Below are positions 17,234 to 31,367 of a stretch of DNA of 64,000 nt, piece by piece. The stretch is from positions 3,100,001 through 3,164,000 of the forward strand of contig NZ_CP119862.1 of assembly GCF_029338175.1 (NCBI RefSeq). Reading direction: 5' to 3'. The position numbers and the translations under genes are program-made. This DNA is from Citrobacter enshiensis (GTDB lineage Bacteria > Pseudomonadota > Gammaproteobacteria > Enterobacterales > Enterobacteriaceae). The stretch's first letter is position 1; the number at the start of each line of letters is the position of its first letter. A model generated the notes under the pieces. The model saw nothing but the letters and a program-made list of their open reading frames with translations. It was not told where the DNA came from and did no database searches.

Positions 17234-19678
17234 TTAGACCTTTTCAACCTGAACGAGGTTGGTATGTGACGGATTCCCCTTCGCAAGAGGCGACGGACGC
17301 TGCGTTGTCAGAACGTTAATACATCCGCCCTGATCCACGCGTTTCGCATCCGGGTCATACCAGGCCCCTTCACCCAGGGCTACAACGCCGGGCATCATAC
17401 GCGGCGTAACTTTGGCTTCGATATGAAGTTCACCACGGCCATTGAAGATACGTACCTTGTCTCCGTTTTTGATGCCACGTTTTTGCGCATCCATCGGGTT
17501 AATCCACATTTCCTGACGGCAGGACGCTTTCAGCACATCCACGTTGCCATAGGTAGAGTGCACGCGAGACTTGTAGTGGAAGCCCGTCAACTGCAGCGGA
17601 TAGTCTTTGGTCAACGGATCGTTGTAGCTTTCAAAACCCGGCGCATAGATCGGCAGCGGATCGATCACATCACCTTCAGGCAATTCCCAGCTCGCGGCAA
17701 TCTCTGCCAGCGCCTGCGAGTAGATCTCGATTTTACCGGACGGTGTCGTCAGCGGATTAGCCTGTGGATCTTCACGGAACGCTTTGTAAGCCACGTGATG
17801 CCCTTCAGGATCGCGCTGTTTGAAGATCCCTTGCTTGCGGAACTCGTCAAATGACGGAAGCTCCGGCATGGCTTTGCGCGACTGCTCGTACAAATGACGC
17901 ATCCACCCTTCCTGGGTGCGCCCTTCCGTAAACTGTTGCTCTACCCCCAGACGTTTTGCCAGCTCGCTGGTCATCTGGTAGATCGTCTTACATTCAAAAC
18001 GGGGTTTGATGGCCTCATCGGTGAAGATCACATACGACATATTCCCGCAGGAGGCATCCAGCGCAAAGTCCATCTGTTCGGATGCCGTGCAGTCAGGCAG
18101 CAAAATATCGGCATATTTCGCTGAAGAGGTCATATGGCAATCGATGACGACAATCATTTCGCACTTCTTGTCATCCTGGAGAATTTCATGCGTGCGGTTG
18201 ATTTCCGAGTGCTGGTTAATCAGACAGTTGCCGGCATAGTTCCAGATCATTTTGATCGGCACATCAAGCTTGTCTTTACCACGCACGCCGTCGCGCAGCG
18301 CGGTCATTTCCGGGCCACGTTCAATCGCATCCGTCCACATGAACATCGAAATACTGGTTTCTACCGGGTTCTCCAGCGTCGGCATACGTTCAAACGGAAC
18401 GTCATAAGAGCCTTCGCGCGCGCCAGTGTTACCGCCGTTAATGCCTACGTTGCCGGTCAGTATCGCCAGCATAGAAATGGCACGCGTCGCAATTTCACCA
18501 TTCGCATGGCGCTGCGGCCCCCAACCTTGCGAAATATAGGCCGGTTTAGCACTGCCGATTTCACGGGCCAGTTTCACAATTCGCTCAGCCGGAATACCGG
18601 TAATTTGCGCTGCCCATTCAGGCGTTTTCGCAATACCGTCTTTACCTTGCCCCAGAATATAAGCCTTATAGTGGCCATTTTTCGGCGCGCTGGCAGGTAA
18701 GGTTTTTTCGTCGTAACCCACACAATATTTGTCGAGGAACGGCTGATCGACCATGTCTTCGGTAATCAGTACGTACGCCAGCGCATTAACCAGCGCCGCG
18801 TCGGTACCCGGACGAATCGGGATCCATTCATCTTCTCGCCCTGCCCCTGTATCGGTGTAGCGCGGGTCGACGATGATCATACGTGCATTTGATTTCTGAC
18901 GTGCCTGTTCGAGGTAATAGGTTACCCCGCCCCCGCTCATGCGGGTTTCGCCAGGGTTATTACCAAACAGGACGACGAGCTTACTGTTCTCAATATCAGA
19001 AGGGCTGTTGCCATCCGCCCAGCCGCCGTAGGTATAATTCAGTCCGGCCGCAATTTGCGCAGAGGAATAATCCCCATAATGGTTCAGATACCCACCGCAG
19101 CAGTTCATCAGACGCGCAACCAGCGTTTTACCTGGCGGCCATGAACGTGTCATCGTACCGCCGAGCGTACCGGTGCCGTAGTTCAGATAGATTGACTCGT
19201 TGCCATAATCTTTGATCAAACGTTGCATATTGGTCGCGATGATCTCGTAGGCTTCATCCCAACTGATACGCTCGAATTTGCCTTCGCCGCGCTTACCGAC
19301 GCGTTTCATCGGATATTTCAGGCGGTCAGGATTATAGACACGTCGACGCATAGAGCGTCCACGCAGGCATGCGCGTACCTGATGTAATCCTTCGTAATCA
19401 TCATCACCGGTGTTATCGGTTTCAACGTACTTGATTTCCCCATCCACCACGTGCATGCGCAGTGGACAGCGGCTACCACAGTTTACCGTACAGGCGCTCC
19501 AGACAATTTTTTCGCTGGACTGAGCCGGGCTGATAGCTTCAGCGGCATTCGCAATTCGGGTAAATGGCAGGGTGAACGCGCTGCTGGCCATTGCCAGTCC
19601 GCCTATCGCCGTCGTTTTTACCAAACCACGACGACTCACCTCAGTTGCCAGTACGGCATCGGGGATCTTAGTTTTCAT
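17234..19678 (-). CDS. dmsA: DMSO reductase catalytic subunit DmsA (Tat-exported molybdoenzyme)
   Basis: This 814-residue member of the bis-MGD molybdoenzyme family is the periplasm-facing catalytic subunit that reduces DMSO and related S- and N-oxides in anaerobic respiration. A twin-arginine signal is clear (SRRGLVK at residues 15-21, hydrophobic core, cleavage near ANA-AEA). The N-terminal Fe-S motif CTVNCGSRCPL and its distant fourth cysteine (ACLRGRS) follow. A molybdopterin-binding C-terminal domain is visible from about residue 690. Length matches K-12. It is the first gene of the operon, preceded by a 235-bp region shared with the end of serS. Confidence 0.96.
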   Translation of the reverse strand: MKTKIPDAVLATEVSRRGLVKTTAIGGLAMASSAFTLPFTRIANAAEAISPAQSSEKIVWSACTVNCGSRCPLRMHVVDGEIKYVETDNTGDDDYEGLHQVRACLRGRSMRRRVYNPDRLKYPMKRVGKRGEGKFERISWDEAYEIIATNMQRLIKDYGNESIYLNYGTGTLGGTMTRSWPPGKTLVARLMNCCGGYLNHYGDYSSAQIAAGLNYTYGGWADGNSPSDIENSKLVVLFGNNPGETRMSGGGVTYYLEQARQKSNARMIIVDPRYTDTGAGREDEWIPIRPGTDAALVNALAYVLITEDMVDQPFLDKYCVGYDEKTLPASAPKNGHYKAYILGQGKDGIAKTPEWAAQITGIPAERIVKLAREIGSAKPAYISQGWGPQRHANGEIATRAISMLAILTGNVGINGGNTGAREGSYDVPFERMPTLENPVETSISMFMWTDAIERGPEMTALRDGVRGKDKLDVPIKMIWNYAGNCLINQHSEINRTHEILQDDKKCEMIVVIDCHMTSSAKYADILLPDCTASEQMDFALDASCGNMSYVIFTDEAIKPRFECKTIYQMTSELAKRLGVEQQFTEGRTQEGWMRHLYEQSRKAMPELPSFDEFRKQGIFKQRDPEGHHVAYKAFREDPQANPLTTPSGKIEIYSQALAEIAASWELPEGDVIDPLPIYAPGFESYNDPLTKDYPLQLTGFHYKSRVHSTYGNVDVLKASCRQEMWINPMDAQKRGIKNGDKVRIFNGRGELHIEAKVTPRMMPGVVALGEGAWYDPDAKRVDQGGCINVLTTQRPSPLAKGNPSHTNLVQVEKV

Positions 19679-19867
19679 AATGGCTCACTCTGCTGCTCAC
19701 ATAACAAAAGCAAAACTTCGTTGTGTAGTTATTTATATATCGATTTCATCGCTATATAGATTTGTATATAATGAGTGTGATGAAGTTCAGCGAAATGTGC
19801 TGGGTTTCATACGAAGCCAGTATTACCTCTAAGGGGGTATGGATTATTGTTCGGTATCAAACAGGCA

Positions 19868-19896
19868 TAAAAAAAGCGCCCTAAGGCGCTTTTTAA
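19868..19896. terminator. Terminator of serS
   Basis: A perfect stem of about 10 bp (19871-19880 with 19885-19894) has a 4-nt loop and A- and T-runs on the two sides. It lies 20 bp beyond the serS stop codon. Confidence 0.85.
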
Positions 19897-19913
19897 GATC
19901 AAATAAACCAGTA

Positions 19914-21227
<1,314 letters not shown>

Positions 21228-21235
21228 TTAAAAAA

Positions 21236-21265
21236 GGGAATGCAACTGCAGCCTGCGGTTGCAAA
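21236..21265 (-). terminator. Possible terminator between rarA and serS
   Basis: An imperfect hairpin with a TGCAAC/GTTGCA stem is followed, on the minus strand, by CCC and a six-T run. It could end the lolA-rarA transcript before serS. Confidence 0.45.
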
Positions 21266-21297
21266 GATACATTGCCAACATTACCGCAACGCCTGCG

Positions 21298-22641
21298 CTA
21301 GCGGTAGCGTTTTGTGCGGCTATTTTGATCCTGTTCAGCGAGCCAGGCGAGCTTTTCGCCAATCTTACCTTCAAGACCCCGTTTAGTCGGATGGTAATAG
21401 CGTGTTTGTGCCATTTCAGCTGGGAAATACTCTTCACCCGCGGCGTACGCGTTGGGCTCATCATGGGCGTAGCGATACTCCTGCCCATAGCCCATTTCTT
21501 TCATCAGTTTGGTCGGTGCGTTACGCAGGTGAACCGGTACGTCGTAATCGGGGCGTTCACGCGCATCGGCCATCGCGGTTTTGAAGGCGGTATAAACGGC
21601 ATTACTTTTTGGCGCACAGGCCAGGTAAACAATCGCCTGTGCAATCGCACGTTCGCCTTCTGCCGGGCCAACGCGGGTGAAACAATCCCATGCGGAGATC
21701 GCGACCTGCATGGCGCGTGGGTCGGCATTACCCACATCTTCAGACGCAATGGCCAGAAGGCGACGCGCAACGTACAGCGGATCGCCACCGGCGGTAATGA
21801 TCCGGGCGTACCAGTAGAGCGCCGCATCCGGGGCGCTGCCGCGAACGGATTTATGCAATGCGGAGATGAGGTCGTAAAAGCGGTCGCCTTTGTTATCAAA
21901 GCGGGCACTGCGCTCCCCGGCAATCTCTGTCAGTAACGCAGGCTGAAGAACACGTTTTCCACTGGCATCCACTTCCGCCATGTCCGCCATCATTTCAAGC
22001 GTATTTAACGCCCGACGCGCATCGCCGTTAACCAGTTCGGCTATCGCCCGGCGTGTTTCATCCGGCAGCACGATATCCTGACCGCCATAGCCACGCGCGT
22101 TGTCTTGCATCGCCTGGCTCAACACCTGCTCAATATCGTCGGTGGTCAGCGATTTCAACAAATAAACGCGCGCTCGCGATAACAGCGCGGAGTTCAGCTC
22201 AAAGGAAGGGTTTTCGGTTGTGGCGCCGATAAAGGTGATAGTACCGTCTTCGATGTGCGGCAAAAACGCATCCTGCTGGCTTTTATTGAAGCGGTGAACT
22301 TCGTCGACAAACAGGATAGTGCGGCGGCCCGCGTTACGGTTCTGACGAGCACGTTCAATGGCTTCGCGGATCTCTTTCACGCCAGAGGTGACAGCCGAAA
22401 TACGTTCGACATCCGCATTGGCATAACGGGCGATCACTTCGGCAAGGGTGGTTTTCCCGGTGCCTGGCGGCCCCCACAGGATCATGGAGTGCAGATGACC
22501 CGCCTCGATGGCGCGAGGCAATGGTTTCCCCGCAGCCAGCAGATGCTGCTGACCAATATACTGCGCTAAATTTTCTGGCCGCATACGCGCGGCCAGTGGC
22601 TGAAAGGTATTATCAGAAAAATCGAGCGACAGATTGCTCAC
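21298..22641 (-). CDS. rarA: Replication-associated recombination protein A (AAA+ ATPase)
   Basis: This 447-residue MgsA/WRNIP1-family clamp-loader-like AAA+ ATPase acts at stalled replication forks. Walker A (GPPGTGKTT) is near residue 57 and Walker B (LFVDEVHRF) near 112. The sensor region ([12 protein letters not shown]) is near 138. The C-terminal tetramerisation domain ends with the family signature [15 protein letters not shown]. Length matches K-12 RarA. It lies 10 bp downstream of lolA, so the two are probably co-transcribed. Confidence 0.96.
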   Translation of the reverse strand: MSNLSLDFSDNTFQPLAARMRPENLAQYIGQQHLLAAGKPLPRAIEAGHLHSMILWGPPGTGKTTLAEVIARYANADVERISAVTSGVKEIREAIERARQNRNAGRRTILFVDEVHRFNKSQQDAFLPHIEDGTITFIGATTENPSFELNSALLSRARVYLLKSLTTDDIEQVLSQAMQDNARGYGGQDIVLPDETRRAIAELVNGDARRALNTLEMMADMAEVDASGKRVLQPALLTEIAGERSARFDNKGDRFYDLISALHKSVRGSAPDAALYWYARIITAGGDPLYVARRLLAIASEDVGNADPRAMQVAISAWDCFTRVGPAEGERAIAQAIVYLACAPKSNAVYTAFKTAMADARERPDYDVPVHLRNAPTKLMKEMGYGQEYRYAHDEPNAYAAGEEYFPAEMAQTRYYHPTKRGLEGKIGEKLAWLAEQDQNSRTKRYR

Positions 22642-22651
22642 TCACATGCCT

Positions 22652-23263
22652 CTACTTACGTTGGTCGTCTACCGTTACGCCTTGCGGAGGGGTAAAGGTA
22701 AATTTCGATGCTTCTACAGCGCCATTCTGCTGAGACTTCAGCTGATAGTTGCTGCGCTGACCATCTTGCTCTACCGCACTAAACTGATGAATGGTGCCGT
22801 CACGTCCGACATTGATGGTGAACTGCTTCAGGTTCCCGTTGCTGGTTTTCGGCGTCAGGACGAAGTCATCGCCGTTTTGCTTAATATTGTATTGCTGCCA
22901 GTCGCTGGACTGGTTGCGGGCAATCAGCATAAACGGCGTATTGCCTGTCGCATCCTTCAACCAGGTCGCCGTTGCCTGCTCGACAAAGGGGTTAAAGAAC
23001 CACAGTGTTTTACCGTCAGATACCAGAATGCTCTCGTCAGGCTGCGTCATATGCCAGTTAAACAGATTTGGGCGCTTAACCCATAAATCACCCTGACCTT
23101 CCTGAACCGCTGCACCGCTACCGTCGGTCACTTTCTGAGTGAAGCTGGCGTGGAAGCTGCTGACTTTATCCAGACGACTTTTCAGATCGCTGGCGGCATC
23201 GGCCCATACGCTGCTCACGACAAAGCTTGAGAGTAATGCACAGGTGATTGCGATTTTTTTCAT
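22652..23263 (-). CDS. lolA: Periplasmic lipoprotein chaperone LolA
   Basis: This 203-residue periplasmic protein carries outer-membrane lipoproteins from LolCDE to LolB. The Sec signal peptide is residues 1-21 ([21 protein letters not shown]), leaving ADAASDL at the mature N-terminus. The rest shows the LolA fold signatures, for example [29 protein letters not shown] and FTFTPPQGV. Length matches K-12. It is 122 bp downstream of ftsK and just upstream of rarA. It is essential in E. coli, consistent with its strict conservation. Confidence 0.97.
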   Translation of the reverse strand: MKKIAITCALLSSFVVSSVWADAASDLKSRLDKVSSFHASFTQKVTDGSGAAVQEGQGDLWVKRPNLFNWHMTQPDESILVSDGKTLWFFNPFVEQATATWLKDATGNTPFMLIARNQSSDWQQYNIKQNGDDFVLTPKTSNGNLKQFTINVGRDGTIHQFSAVEQDGQRSNYQLKSQQNGAVEASKFTFTPPQGVTVDDQRK

Positions 23264-23385
23264 TGTTATTCCTCAAAATACGTCACTCCCGATGGGGAGA
23301 TCCCTCTGCTATCCATTCCAGGCCAAAAATCAGCATGAGGAAAGAAGAAAATACTGAATTCTTATTTATTTACCGATCTTTGCAA

Positions 23386-26300
23386 TCAATCAAAGGGAGG
23401 CGGAGCCAACACTTCTCGATTGCCGTTATGACCTTGTTCGCTGACAATCCCCTGCGCCTCCATCTGCTCGATGATGCGCGCCGCACGGTTATAGCCAATG
23501 CGGAACTGGCGCTGTACGCCGGAGATCGACGCTTTACGTTTTTGGGTCACAAAGTTCACAGCCTGATCGAATAAGGGATCCAGCTCTTCGCCACCGTCTA
23601 AGCCGCCAGCGCCGCCTTCACTTTCGCTATCGGAGGTGATGCCGTCGACGTACTGCGGACGACCGCGGGCTTTCCAGTCCTGCACGACGGCGTGAACTTC
23701 TTCATCGCGAACGAACGCGCCGTGAACACGTACAGGCGTGCTGGAGTTCGGGGCGGAGTAGAGCATATCCCCCATCCCGAGCAGCGATTCCGCGCCGCTC
23801 TGATCGAGAATGGTACGGGAGTCGATTTTGCTCGACACCGTAAAGGCGATACGCGTTGGTATGTTCGCTTTAATCAGGCCGGTAATGACATCAACCGACG
23901 GACGCTGGGTGGCCAGCACCAGGTGGATACCCGCAGCACGCGCTTTCTGCGCCAGACGCGCGATCAGCTCTTCCACTTTTTTGCCGACGGTCATCATCAG
24001 GTCAGCAAATTCATCCACCAGTACAACGATATACGGCAGTTTTTCCAACACCGGATGCGTGGCATCCATGCTGTCGCCCGGTTTCCAGTATGGGTCCGGA
24101 ATCGGACGTCCCATGCGTTTCGCCTCGGCAATCTTCTCGTTGTAGCCCGCCAGGTTACGCACGCCCAACGCTGACATCAGCTTGTAGCGGCGTTCCATCT
24201 CGTTGACGCTCCAGCGCAGAGCGTTGGCGGCGTCTTTCATGTCAGTAACCACTTCCGTTAACAGATGCGGTATCCCTTCATAAACCGAGAGCTCCAGCAT
24301 TTTCGGATCGATCATGATAAAGCGAACGTCTTCAGGCTGTGCTTTGTAGAGCATGCTGAGGATCATGGCATTCACGCCGACCGATTTACCGGAACCGGTG
24401 GTACCGGCAACCAGAAGGTGCGGCATTTTCGCCAGGTCAGCCACCACGGGCTCACCGGCAATGTCTTTACCCAACACCACAGAGAGCGGCGACGGGTTAT
24501 CGCGAAAGCGCGCGCAGTCGAGCACTTCACGCAGATAAACGGTCTGACGTTTTTTATTCGGCAATTCCAGACCGACGTAAGGTTTACCTGGAATCACTTC
24601 CACTACGCGCACCGCAACGGTAGACAGCGAACGGGCCAAATCGCGCGACAGGTTGGAAATACGCGCCGCTTTCACGCCCGGCGCCAGATTCAGCTCGAAG
24701 CGAGTGATCACCGGACCCGGCGAGTAGTTCACAACATCCGCTTTAATGCGGAAATCCGCCAGTCGAGCTTCGACCAGGCGTGCCATTTGCTCAAGCGCGA
24801 AGGTATCCACCGGCTCAATTTCTGTTGGCGGCGGCGTCAGCAGATCTAATGACGGCAGCGGCGTGGTCGGTTTAAGCGCCGGACGACCGTCACCGTTACG
24901 CATCAGCAACGGGTGAATAAGGCTTTCCTTTGGCTGTACAACAGGCTGCTGATACTGCGGCGGCTGTACAACAGGCTGTTGTGGCTGCTGGTATTGCGGA
25001 GGCTGTACGACAGGTTGCTGTGGCTGCTGGTACTGCGGCGGCTGAACAACAGGCTGCTGTGGCTGCTGATATTGCGGCGGCTGTACGACAGGCTGCTGTG
25101 GCTGCTGGTACTGAGGCGGCTGTGCAACAGGCTGTTGTGGCTGCTGATATTGCGGCTGTTGAACAGGCGCAGGCTCCGGCATCACGCCCGGGGTAAACAA
25201 CGGCTCATGCGGTCCCTCATCCACCAATGTTTTCATGGGGGAGAATTCAAAATCATCCAGCGAGAATGGATTCGCGCCTGAGGGTTGTTCACCGGAATAA
25301 CGCTGTTGCTGTGAAGAGGCAAACTGGCGCGCCAGCTCGGCTTCAGCGGCGGCATCTTCGTCTTCCGGTTGAGACACATCGTGCTGATACTCTTCGCCGT
25401 AACGATGCTGCTGCGATTGTGCAAACTGGCGAGCCAGTTCATCTTGCTGCATCGCCTCGATTTCGTCTTCAGAGTACTGCATATCAGAATCGAGACGCCC
25501 CGCCTCACGCGCTTTCTCTTCCGCCATTCGTTGAGAAGGTAATTTGATGCCGTACGATGCCAGCTCGCGGCGCGTTGGAACACGCACACGATTGGGTCTC
25601 GGTAACTGCGGTCCAATACCTTCTTTAACTTGCGGACGTGGCGCACCGCTCCCCGCAAGACTAAACACCGGCGCTGCAGCAGCAGCTGTCGCCCCTGCCG
25701 CTATCGTTGCGTCTTTCACGCCTGCGGCTAATGGCGCAACGGCGGCAATGGATTCCACTGGCGGTACAGCCGCCGTCACGGGTGAAGAATATCTCACCGG
25801 CTCAGGTTCTTTCACGGGTTCAGGAATGGGCTGATACCATGCCGCAAGTTGCTCACGCTCACGCGCACGCTTCTCTTCCACCTCTTCAAAATAGTAAAGC
25901 GGTGGGCGAGCAGGTTTAGATTCCTCAACCTCTGGCTCAGGCTCAACGACAGCAGGTTCCGGTTGATAAACTGGCTCAGACGGATGCACCGGCGCTTGTG
26001 AGTAAACCGGTTCAGGTTGCCAGCTTTGCTCCGCAACGGATTCCTGTGGCTGCCATGGCGTCTGCGGTTGTGGTACTACAGGCTGTTCGTAGCCAGGTTC
26101 CGCAACCGGTGGCGCATAATAGTGCGGCTGAGGTTCAACTGGCGCGGGTTGCTGCCAGGGTTCATGCGCGGGAACCTGAGGTTGAACATATTGCGACGGT
26201 TGCGAATACCCTTCCGGTGCTGGGGCAATAACGGGGTCGGTATATTCCGGCGCAGGGACAGGTTGCCATTGCATCTCAGGTGCAACAGGCACAGGTTCGG

Positions 26301-27345
26301 CGCCGGGAATCGATGGTGTTTGTAACGCGGGATCGGCAGGCGCGGCCCAGGCTTGCGTAGCCGCTGTTGCTGCTGCGGCGGCGACTACCGGCTCGGTGAC
26401 CGAGTGACCATTGAGCAGCGGATCATATTCTTCATATTCAGGCTGAGTCGCACGATGCCCGGAGAACAGCACGTCGTTAGGATCGGCAGGTACGCCACGT
26501 GCGCTGTATTCAATTTCGTCTTCATCATCCATGCGTTTGCCGGAAAACAGCGCCGCATCGGTATGACGACCGCGTGGGTTGGTAAACTTCTCTGCCAGAC
26601 GTTTGCGTCGCGCCAATGCGCCCCGGAGAATACGTGCGCGTCGGGACTCTCGTTTTACACCGTCAACTTCATCGGCAAACTCGTCGTCATCTTCATACTC
26701 TTCATCATCGACCCACGTATCATCACGACGGGTACGATTGCTGGCGAATGTCAGAAGATTGAGCAGCCAGCCGCCTAATTTTTCGGCAATGCTGACCCAC
26801 GACCACCCCGTAAACAGCGTCAGACCGGCGGCCCAGATGCACAATAACGCGATGGTTCCCCCACTGCTGTGCAGCAAAGGTTGAAGCGTCGTGCTCAGCA
26901 AACTGCCAATCACGCCGCCAGAGGCGAAATACCAGATGTCATCAGCATTAATTGCCGCAAGACCGCAGGAGGTCAGAATGAGCGCCAGCACGCCAATCAC
27001 GCGCAACGACACGGCAAAATAATCGATATATTCGTCGCTGGCCTGATGTCGCCAGGCAAACCAGCATCCCCCCACCATAATGACCGGGATGGTGTAAGCC
27101 ATTACGCCGAATATGAAGAACAAGGTGTCAGCCAGCCAGGCTCCCGGCATACCGCCCAGATTATGGATAGGTTCGTGCCATGCCGTTTGCGACCAACTGG
27201 GATCTGAGGGATTAAAACTCAGTAAGGCAGCCATCAACCAGACGGCAAAAAGGGCAATAAGGATCAGCAACGCTTCCAGAAGTCGGCGCCCGCTGCTTAA
27301 CTTTGTCAATGTGACTTCTTTGTCTTCAGTGTATTCCTGGCTCAA
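23386..27345 (-). CDS. ftsK: DNA translocase FtsK
   Basis: This 1,319-residue divisome protein pumps DNA toward dif and activates XerCD recombination. Four to five N-terminal membrane helices occupy about residues 20-180. A very long acidic and Pro/Gln-rich linker spans about 200-820, including a tandem P/Q repeat. The RecA-type motor follows, with Walker A ([13 protein letters not shown]) and Walker B-like ([13 protein letters not shown]). The C-terminal gamma winged-helix domain ([22 protein letters not shown]) reads KOPS sites. I chose the TTG at 27343-27345, giving [15 protein letters not shown] as in K-12, because a GGAG lies about eight bases upstream; an ATG 19 codons earlier lacks family support. 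It lies between lrp and lolA as in E. coli. Confidence 0.95.
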   Translation of the reverse strand: MSQEYTEDKEVTLTKLSSGRRLLEALLILIALFAVWLMAALLSFNPSDPSWSQTAWHEPIHNLGGMPGAWLADTLFFIFGVMAYTIPVIMVGGCWFAWRHQASDEYIDYFAVSLRVIGVLALILTSCGLAAINADDIWYFASGGVIGSLLSTTLQPLLHSSGGTIALLCIWAAGLTLFTGWSWVSIAEKLGGWLLNLLTFASNRTRRDDTWVDDEEYEDDDEFADEVDGVKRESRRARILRGALARRKRLAEKFTNPRGRHTDAALFSGKRMDDEDEIEYSARGVPADPNDVLFSGHRATQPEYEEYDPLLNGHSVTEPVVAAAAATAATQAWAAPADPALQTPSIPGAEPVPVAPEMQWQPVPAPEYTDPVIAPAPEGYSQPSQYVQPQVPAHEPWQQPAPVEPQPHYYAPPVAEPGYEQPVVPQPQTPWQPQESVAEQSWQPEPVYSQAPVHPSEPVYQPEPAVVEPEPEVEESKPARPPLYYFEEVEEKRAREREQLAAWYQPIPEPVKEPEPVRYSSPVTAAVPPVESIAAVAPLAAGVKDATIAAGATAAAAAPVFSLAGSGAPRPQVKEGIGPQLPRPNRVRVPTRRELASYGIKLPSQRMAEEKAREAGRLDSDMQYSEDEIEAMQQDELARQFAQSQQHRYGEEYQHDVSQPEDEDAAAEAELARQFASSQQQRYSGEQPSGANPFSLDDFEFSPMKTLVDEGPHEPLFTPGVMPEPAPVQQPQYQQPQQPVAQPPQYQQPQQPVVQPPQYQQPQQPVVQPPQYQQPQQPVVQPPQYQQPQQPVVQPPQYQQPVVQPKESLIHPLLMRNGDGRPALKPTTPLPSLDLLTPPPTEIEPVDTFALEQMARLVEARLADFRIKADVVNYSPGPVITRFELNLAPGVKAARISNLSRDLARSLSTVAVRVVEVIPGKPYVGLELPNKKRQTVYLREVLDCARFRDNPSPLSVVLGKDIAGEPVVADLAKMPHLLVAGTTGSGKSVGVNAMILSMLYKAQPEDVRFIMIDPKMLELSVYEGIPHLLTEVVTDMKDAANALRWSVNEMERRYKLMSALGVRNLAGYNEKIAEAKRMGRPIPDPYWKPGDSMDATHPVLEKLPYIVVLVDEFADLMMTVGKKVEELIARLAQKARAAGIHLVLATQRPSVDVITGLIKANIPTRIAFTVSSKIDSRTILDQSGAESLLGMGDMLYSAPNSSTPVRVHGAFVRDEEVHAVVQDWKARGRPQYVDGITSDSESEGGAGGLDGGEELDPLFDQAVNFVTQKRKASISGVQRQFRIGYNRAARIIEQMEAQGIVSEQGHNGNREVLAPPPFD
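24935..25165 (-). repeat. 39-bp tandem repeats in the FtsK linker
   Basis: Five to six near-identical units encode variants of [13 protein letters not shown]. They form the proline/glutamine-rich flexible linker of FtsK. K-12 has a related but different repeat here, so copy number and exact sequence vary between species. Confidence 0.9.
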
Positions 27346-27393
27346 AAAAGGCTCTCCAGGTTTCAGGCTTTTCCTGCCCGATGCTAAAACGGA

Positions 27394-27423
27394 CAACAGC
27401 ACCGGGTCGCCCCGGCACTGTTG
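27394..27423 (-). terminator. Strong hairpin between lrp and ftsK
   Basis: An inverted repeat of about 13 bp (27394-27406 with 27411-27423), with one mismatch, forms a GC-rich stem with a 4-nt loop. On the minus strand it follows the lrp stop codon and is trailed by TCCGTTTT. It may end lrp transcripts or attenuate read-through into ftsK. Confidence 0.55.
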
Positions 27424-27479
27424 CTGTATGGATTAACAGGAGTGTAATCAAAGTGCGTCGATTTTGCACCTGTTCCGTG

Positions 27480-27974
27480 TTAGCGCGTCTTAATTACCAG
27501 ACGATTGCTCTGTTTTACTTCTTCCATCACCACATAGGTACGTGTGTCATTCACGCCAGGCAGACGCAGCAGGGTTTCCCCCAGCAGCTTACGATAGGCA
27601 GACATATCCGGCACGCGTGTTTTCAACAGGTAGTCGAAGTCACCGGAAACTAAATGACACTCTTGAATTTCTTCAAGTTTTTGTACTGCGGTGTTAAATT
27701 GCTCAAACACATCCGGCGCACCACGATTCAGAGTAATCTCAACAAAAACCAGAAGTGATGCATCCAGATAATGCGGGTTTAACAGTGCTGTATAGCCCTG
27801 AATAAATCCCTGTCTTTCCAGCCGACGAACACGCTCAAGGCAGGGTGTCGGTGAAAGTCCAACTCGTTTAGAAAGCTCGACGTTCGAAATACGGCCATCC
27901 TTTTGCAACTCATTAAGAATGTTGCGATCGATGCGGTCGAGATCTTTGCCAGGGCGCTTCTTGCTATCTACCAT
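27480..27974 (-). CDS. lrp: Leucine-responsive regulatory protein
   Basis: This 164-residue global regulator of the Lrp/AsnC family controls amino-acid metabolism, fimbriae and many other genes in response to leucine. The N-terminal helix-turn-helix (NVELSKRVGLSPTPCLERVRRLE, about residues 31-55) binds DNA. The C-terminal RAM ligand-binding domain includes ECHLVSGDFDYLLKTRV near residue 115. Sequence is essentially that of E. coli Lrp at full length. The 545-bp divergent region upstream is shared with trxB and is where autoregulation would act. Confidence 0.98.
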   Translation of the reverse strand: MVDSKKRPGKDLDRIDRNILNELQKDGRISNVELSKRVGLSPTPCLERVRRLERQGFIQGYTALLNPHYLDASLLVFVEITLNRGAPDVFEQFNTAVQKLEEIQECHLVSGDFDYLLKTRVPDMSAYRKLLGETLLRLPGVNDTRTYVVMEEVKQSNRLVIKTR

Positions 27975-29488
<1,514 letters not shown>

Positions 29489-29510
29489 GTTTACAAATCA
29501 GCAACAAAAG

Positions 29511-29543
29511 TAAAAAAGGCGACTATAAGTCGCCTTTATTTTT
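29511..29543. terminator. Terminator of trxB
   Basis: A perfect 10-bp stem (29515-29524 with 29528-29537) has a 3-nt loop, an upstream A-run and a downstream T-rich tail. It lies 23 bp after the trxB stop codon. Confidence 0.85.
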
Positions 29544-29600
29544 GCCCCGTTGTAACATTGCCCTGCCTAAAATTCTGATAACTCACCTGCTAAGCGTGCA

Positions 29601-31367
29601 ATGAATAAAACCCGTCAAAAAGAGTTAACTCGCTGGTTAAAACAGCAAAGCGTCATCTCCCAGCGCTGGCTGAACATTTCTCGTCTGTTGGGATTTGTCA
29701 GCGGCTTATTGATTGTCGCTCAAGCCTGGATCATGGCGCGTATTCTGCAACATATGATTATGGAGAACATTCCTCGTGAAGCCCTCCTCCTCCCTTTTAT
29801 CGTTCTGGCACTGATTTTTATCCTCCGCGCATGGGTCGTCTGGCTGCGTGAACGGGTCGGTTTTCATGCCGGGCAGCATATCCGCTTCGAAATACGTCGC
29901 CAGGTGTTGGATCGTCTGCAACAGGCAGGACCGGCGTGGATTCAGGGGAAGCCTGCGGGAAGCTGGGCGACGCTGGTGCTCGAACAGATTGACGATATGC
30001 ACGATTACTATGCGCGCTATCTTCCACAAATGGCGCTTGCTGTCTGCGTGCCATTGCTGATCGTCGCCGCCATTTTTCCGACCAACTGGGCTGCCGCGCT
30101 GATCCTGCTCGGAACGGCGCCGCTGATTCCATTATTCATGGCGATGGTTGGCATGGGGGCGGCAGATGCCAACCGCCGTAATTTCCTGGCGCTTGCACGC
30201 CTGAGCGGCCATTTTCTCGATCGTTTGCGCGGCATGGAAACGTTACGCATTTTTGGGCGTGGGGAAGCAGAAACCGAAAGCATTCGCGCCGCGTCGCAGG
30301 ATTTTCGCCAACGCACCATGGAAGTCCTGCGCCTCGCCTTTTTATCCTCGGGCGTCCTGGAGTTCTTTACCTCGCTTTCCATCGCACTGGTCGCCGTCTA
30401 CTTCGGCTTCTCTTATCTTGGCGAACTTAACTTCGGGCACTATGGCACCAGCGTAACGCTTGCCGCCGGTTTCCTGGCGCTGATTCTTGCCCCTGAGTTC
30501 TTTCAGCCTTTACGCGACCTTGGCACGTTTTATCACGCTAAAGCCCAGGCCGTAGGCGCGGCTGACAGCCTGAAAACGTTTATGGAAACGCCCCTTGCCC
30601 ACCCGGAACGTGGCGATATTGAGCTCACGACGAAAGACCCTGTCTCGATTGAAGCCCGGGATCTCATTATCACCTCCCCTGAAGGCAAAATACTCGCCGG
30701 TCCGTTGAATTTCTCACTGCCAGCAGGCCACCGCGCAGTGCTGGTCGGGCGCAGTGGTTCAGGGAAAAGCTCTCTGCTGAATGCGCTGTCCGGTTTTCTC
30801 TCATACCAGGGGTCATTGCGTGTTAACGACATTGAACTGCGCGATTTGTCTCCCGAATCCTGGCGTAAGCAGCTTTCCTGGGTTGGGCAAAACCCGCAAC
30901 TCCCTGCGGCAACATTGCGGGAAAATGTGTTGTTAGCGCGCCCGAATGCCACTGAGCAAGAGCTCAGAGCCGCGCTCGACAACGCCTGGGTCAGTGAATT
31001 TCTGCCCATGCTGCCACAAGGGCTGGACACACCGACGGGCGATCAGGCTGGTCGGCTTTCCGTCGGCCAGGCGCAGCGCGTTGCGGTTGCTCGCGCGTTG
31101 TTGAACCCATGCAAACTGCTTTTACTGGATGAGCCAGCAGCCAGCCTGGATGCTCACAGCGAACAGCGCGTCATGCAGGCATTGAACGCCGCTTCCCGAC
31201 GCCAGACCACCTTGATGGTCACCCACCAGCTCGAAGATCTGGCCGACTGGGATGCTATTTGGGTGATGCAGGACGGGCACATTATCGAACACGGTCATTA
31301 TAACCAACTCAGTACCGCCAACGGGCCGTTTGCCACGTTACTGGCTCACCGTCAGGAGGACATCTGA
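29601..31367 (+). CDS. cydD: Heterodimeric ABC exporter subunit CydD
   Basis: This 588-residue half-transporter fuses six membrane helices (residues about 20-320) to an ABC ATPase domain. With CydC it exports cysteine and glutathione (more recently described as a heme/thiol redox transporter) and is needed to assemble cytochrome bd and c-type cytochromes. Walker A (GRSGSGKSSLL) is near residue 382, a variant signature (LSVGQAQRV) near 485 and Walker B (LLLLDEPAASLD) near 507. Length matches K-12. Its stop codon directly abuts the cydC ATG, indicating tight translational coupling. Confidence 0.96.
   Translation: MNKTRQKELTRWLKQQSVISQRWLNISRLLGFVSGLLIVAQAWIMARILQHMIMENIPREALLLPFIVLALIFILRAWVVWLRERVGFHAGQHIRFEIRRQVLDRLQQAGPAWIQGKPAGSWATLVLEQIDDMHDYYARYLPQMALAVCVPLLIVAAIFPTNWAAALILLGTAPLIPLFMAMVGMGAADANRRNFLALARLSGHFLDRLRGMETLRIFGRGEAETESIRAASQDFRQRTMEVLRLAFLSSGVLEFFTSLSIALVAVYFGFSYLGELNFGHYGTSVTLAAGFLALILAPEFFQPLRDLGTFYHAKAQAVGAADSLKTFMETPLAHPERGDIELTTKDPVSIEARDLIITSPEGKILAGPLNFSLPAGHRAVLVGRSGSGKSSLLNALSGFLSYQGSLRVNDIELRDLSPESWRKQLSWVGQNPQLPAATLRENVLLARPNATEQELRAALDNAWVSEFLPMLPQGLDTPTGDQAGRLSVGQAQRVAVARALLNPCKLLLLDEPAASLDAHSEQRVMQALNAASRRQTTLMVTHQLEDLADWDAIWVMQDGHIIEHGHYNQLSTANGPFATLLAHRQEDI

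Noticed and set aside
19679-19800. An FNR site upstream of dmsA
   Set aside because: A GCGAT/ATCGA arrangement is visible but has a 3-bp spacer instead of 4 and a poor match, so I did not annotate it despite the expected FNR control.
24935-25165. Possible CRISPR or minisatellite in ftsK
   Set aside because: The repeat is in frame, encodes the known Pro/Gln linker and has no spacers.
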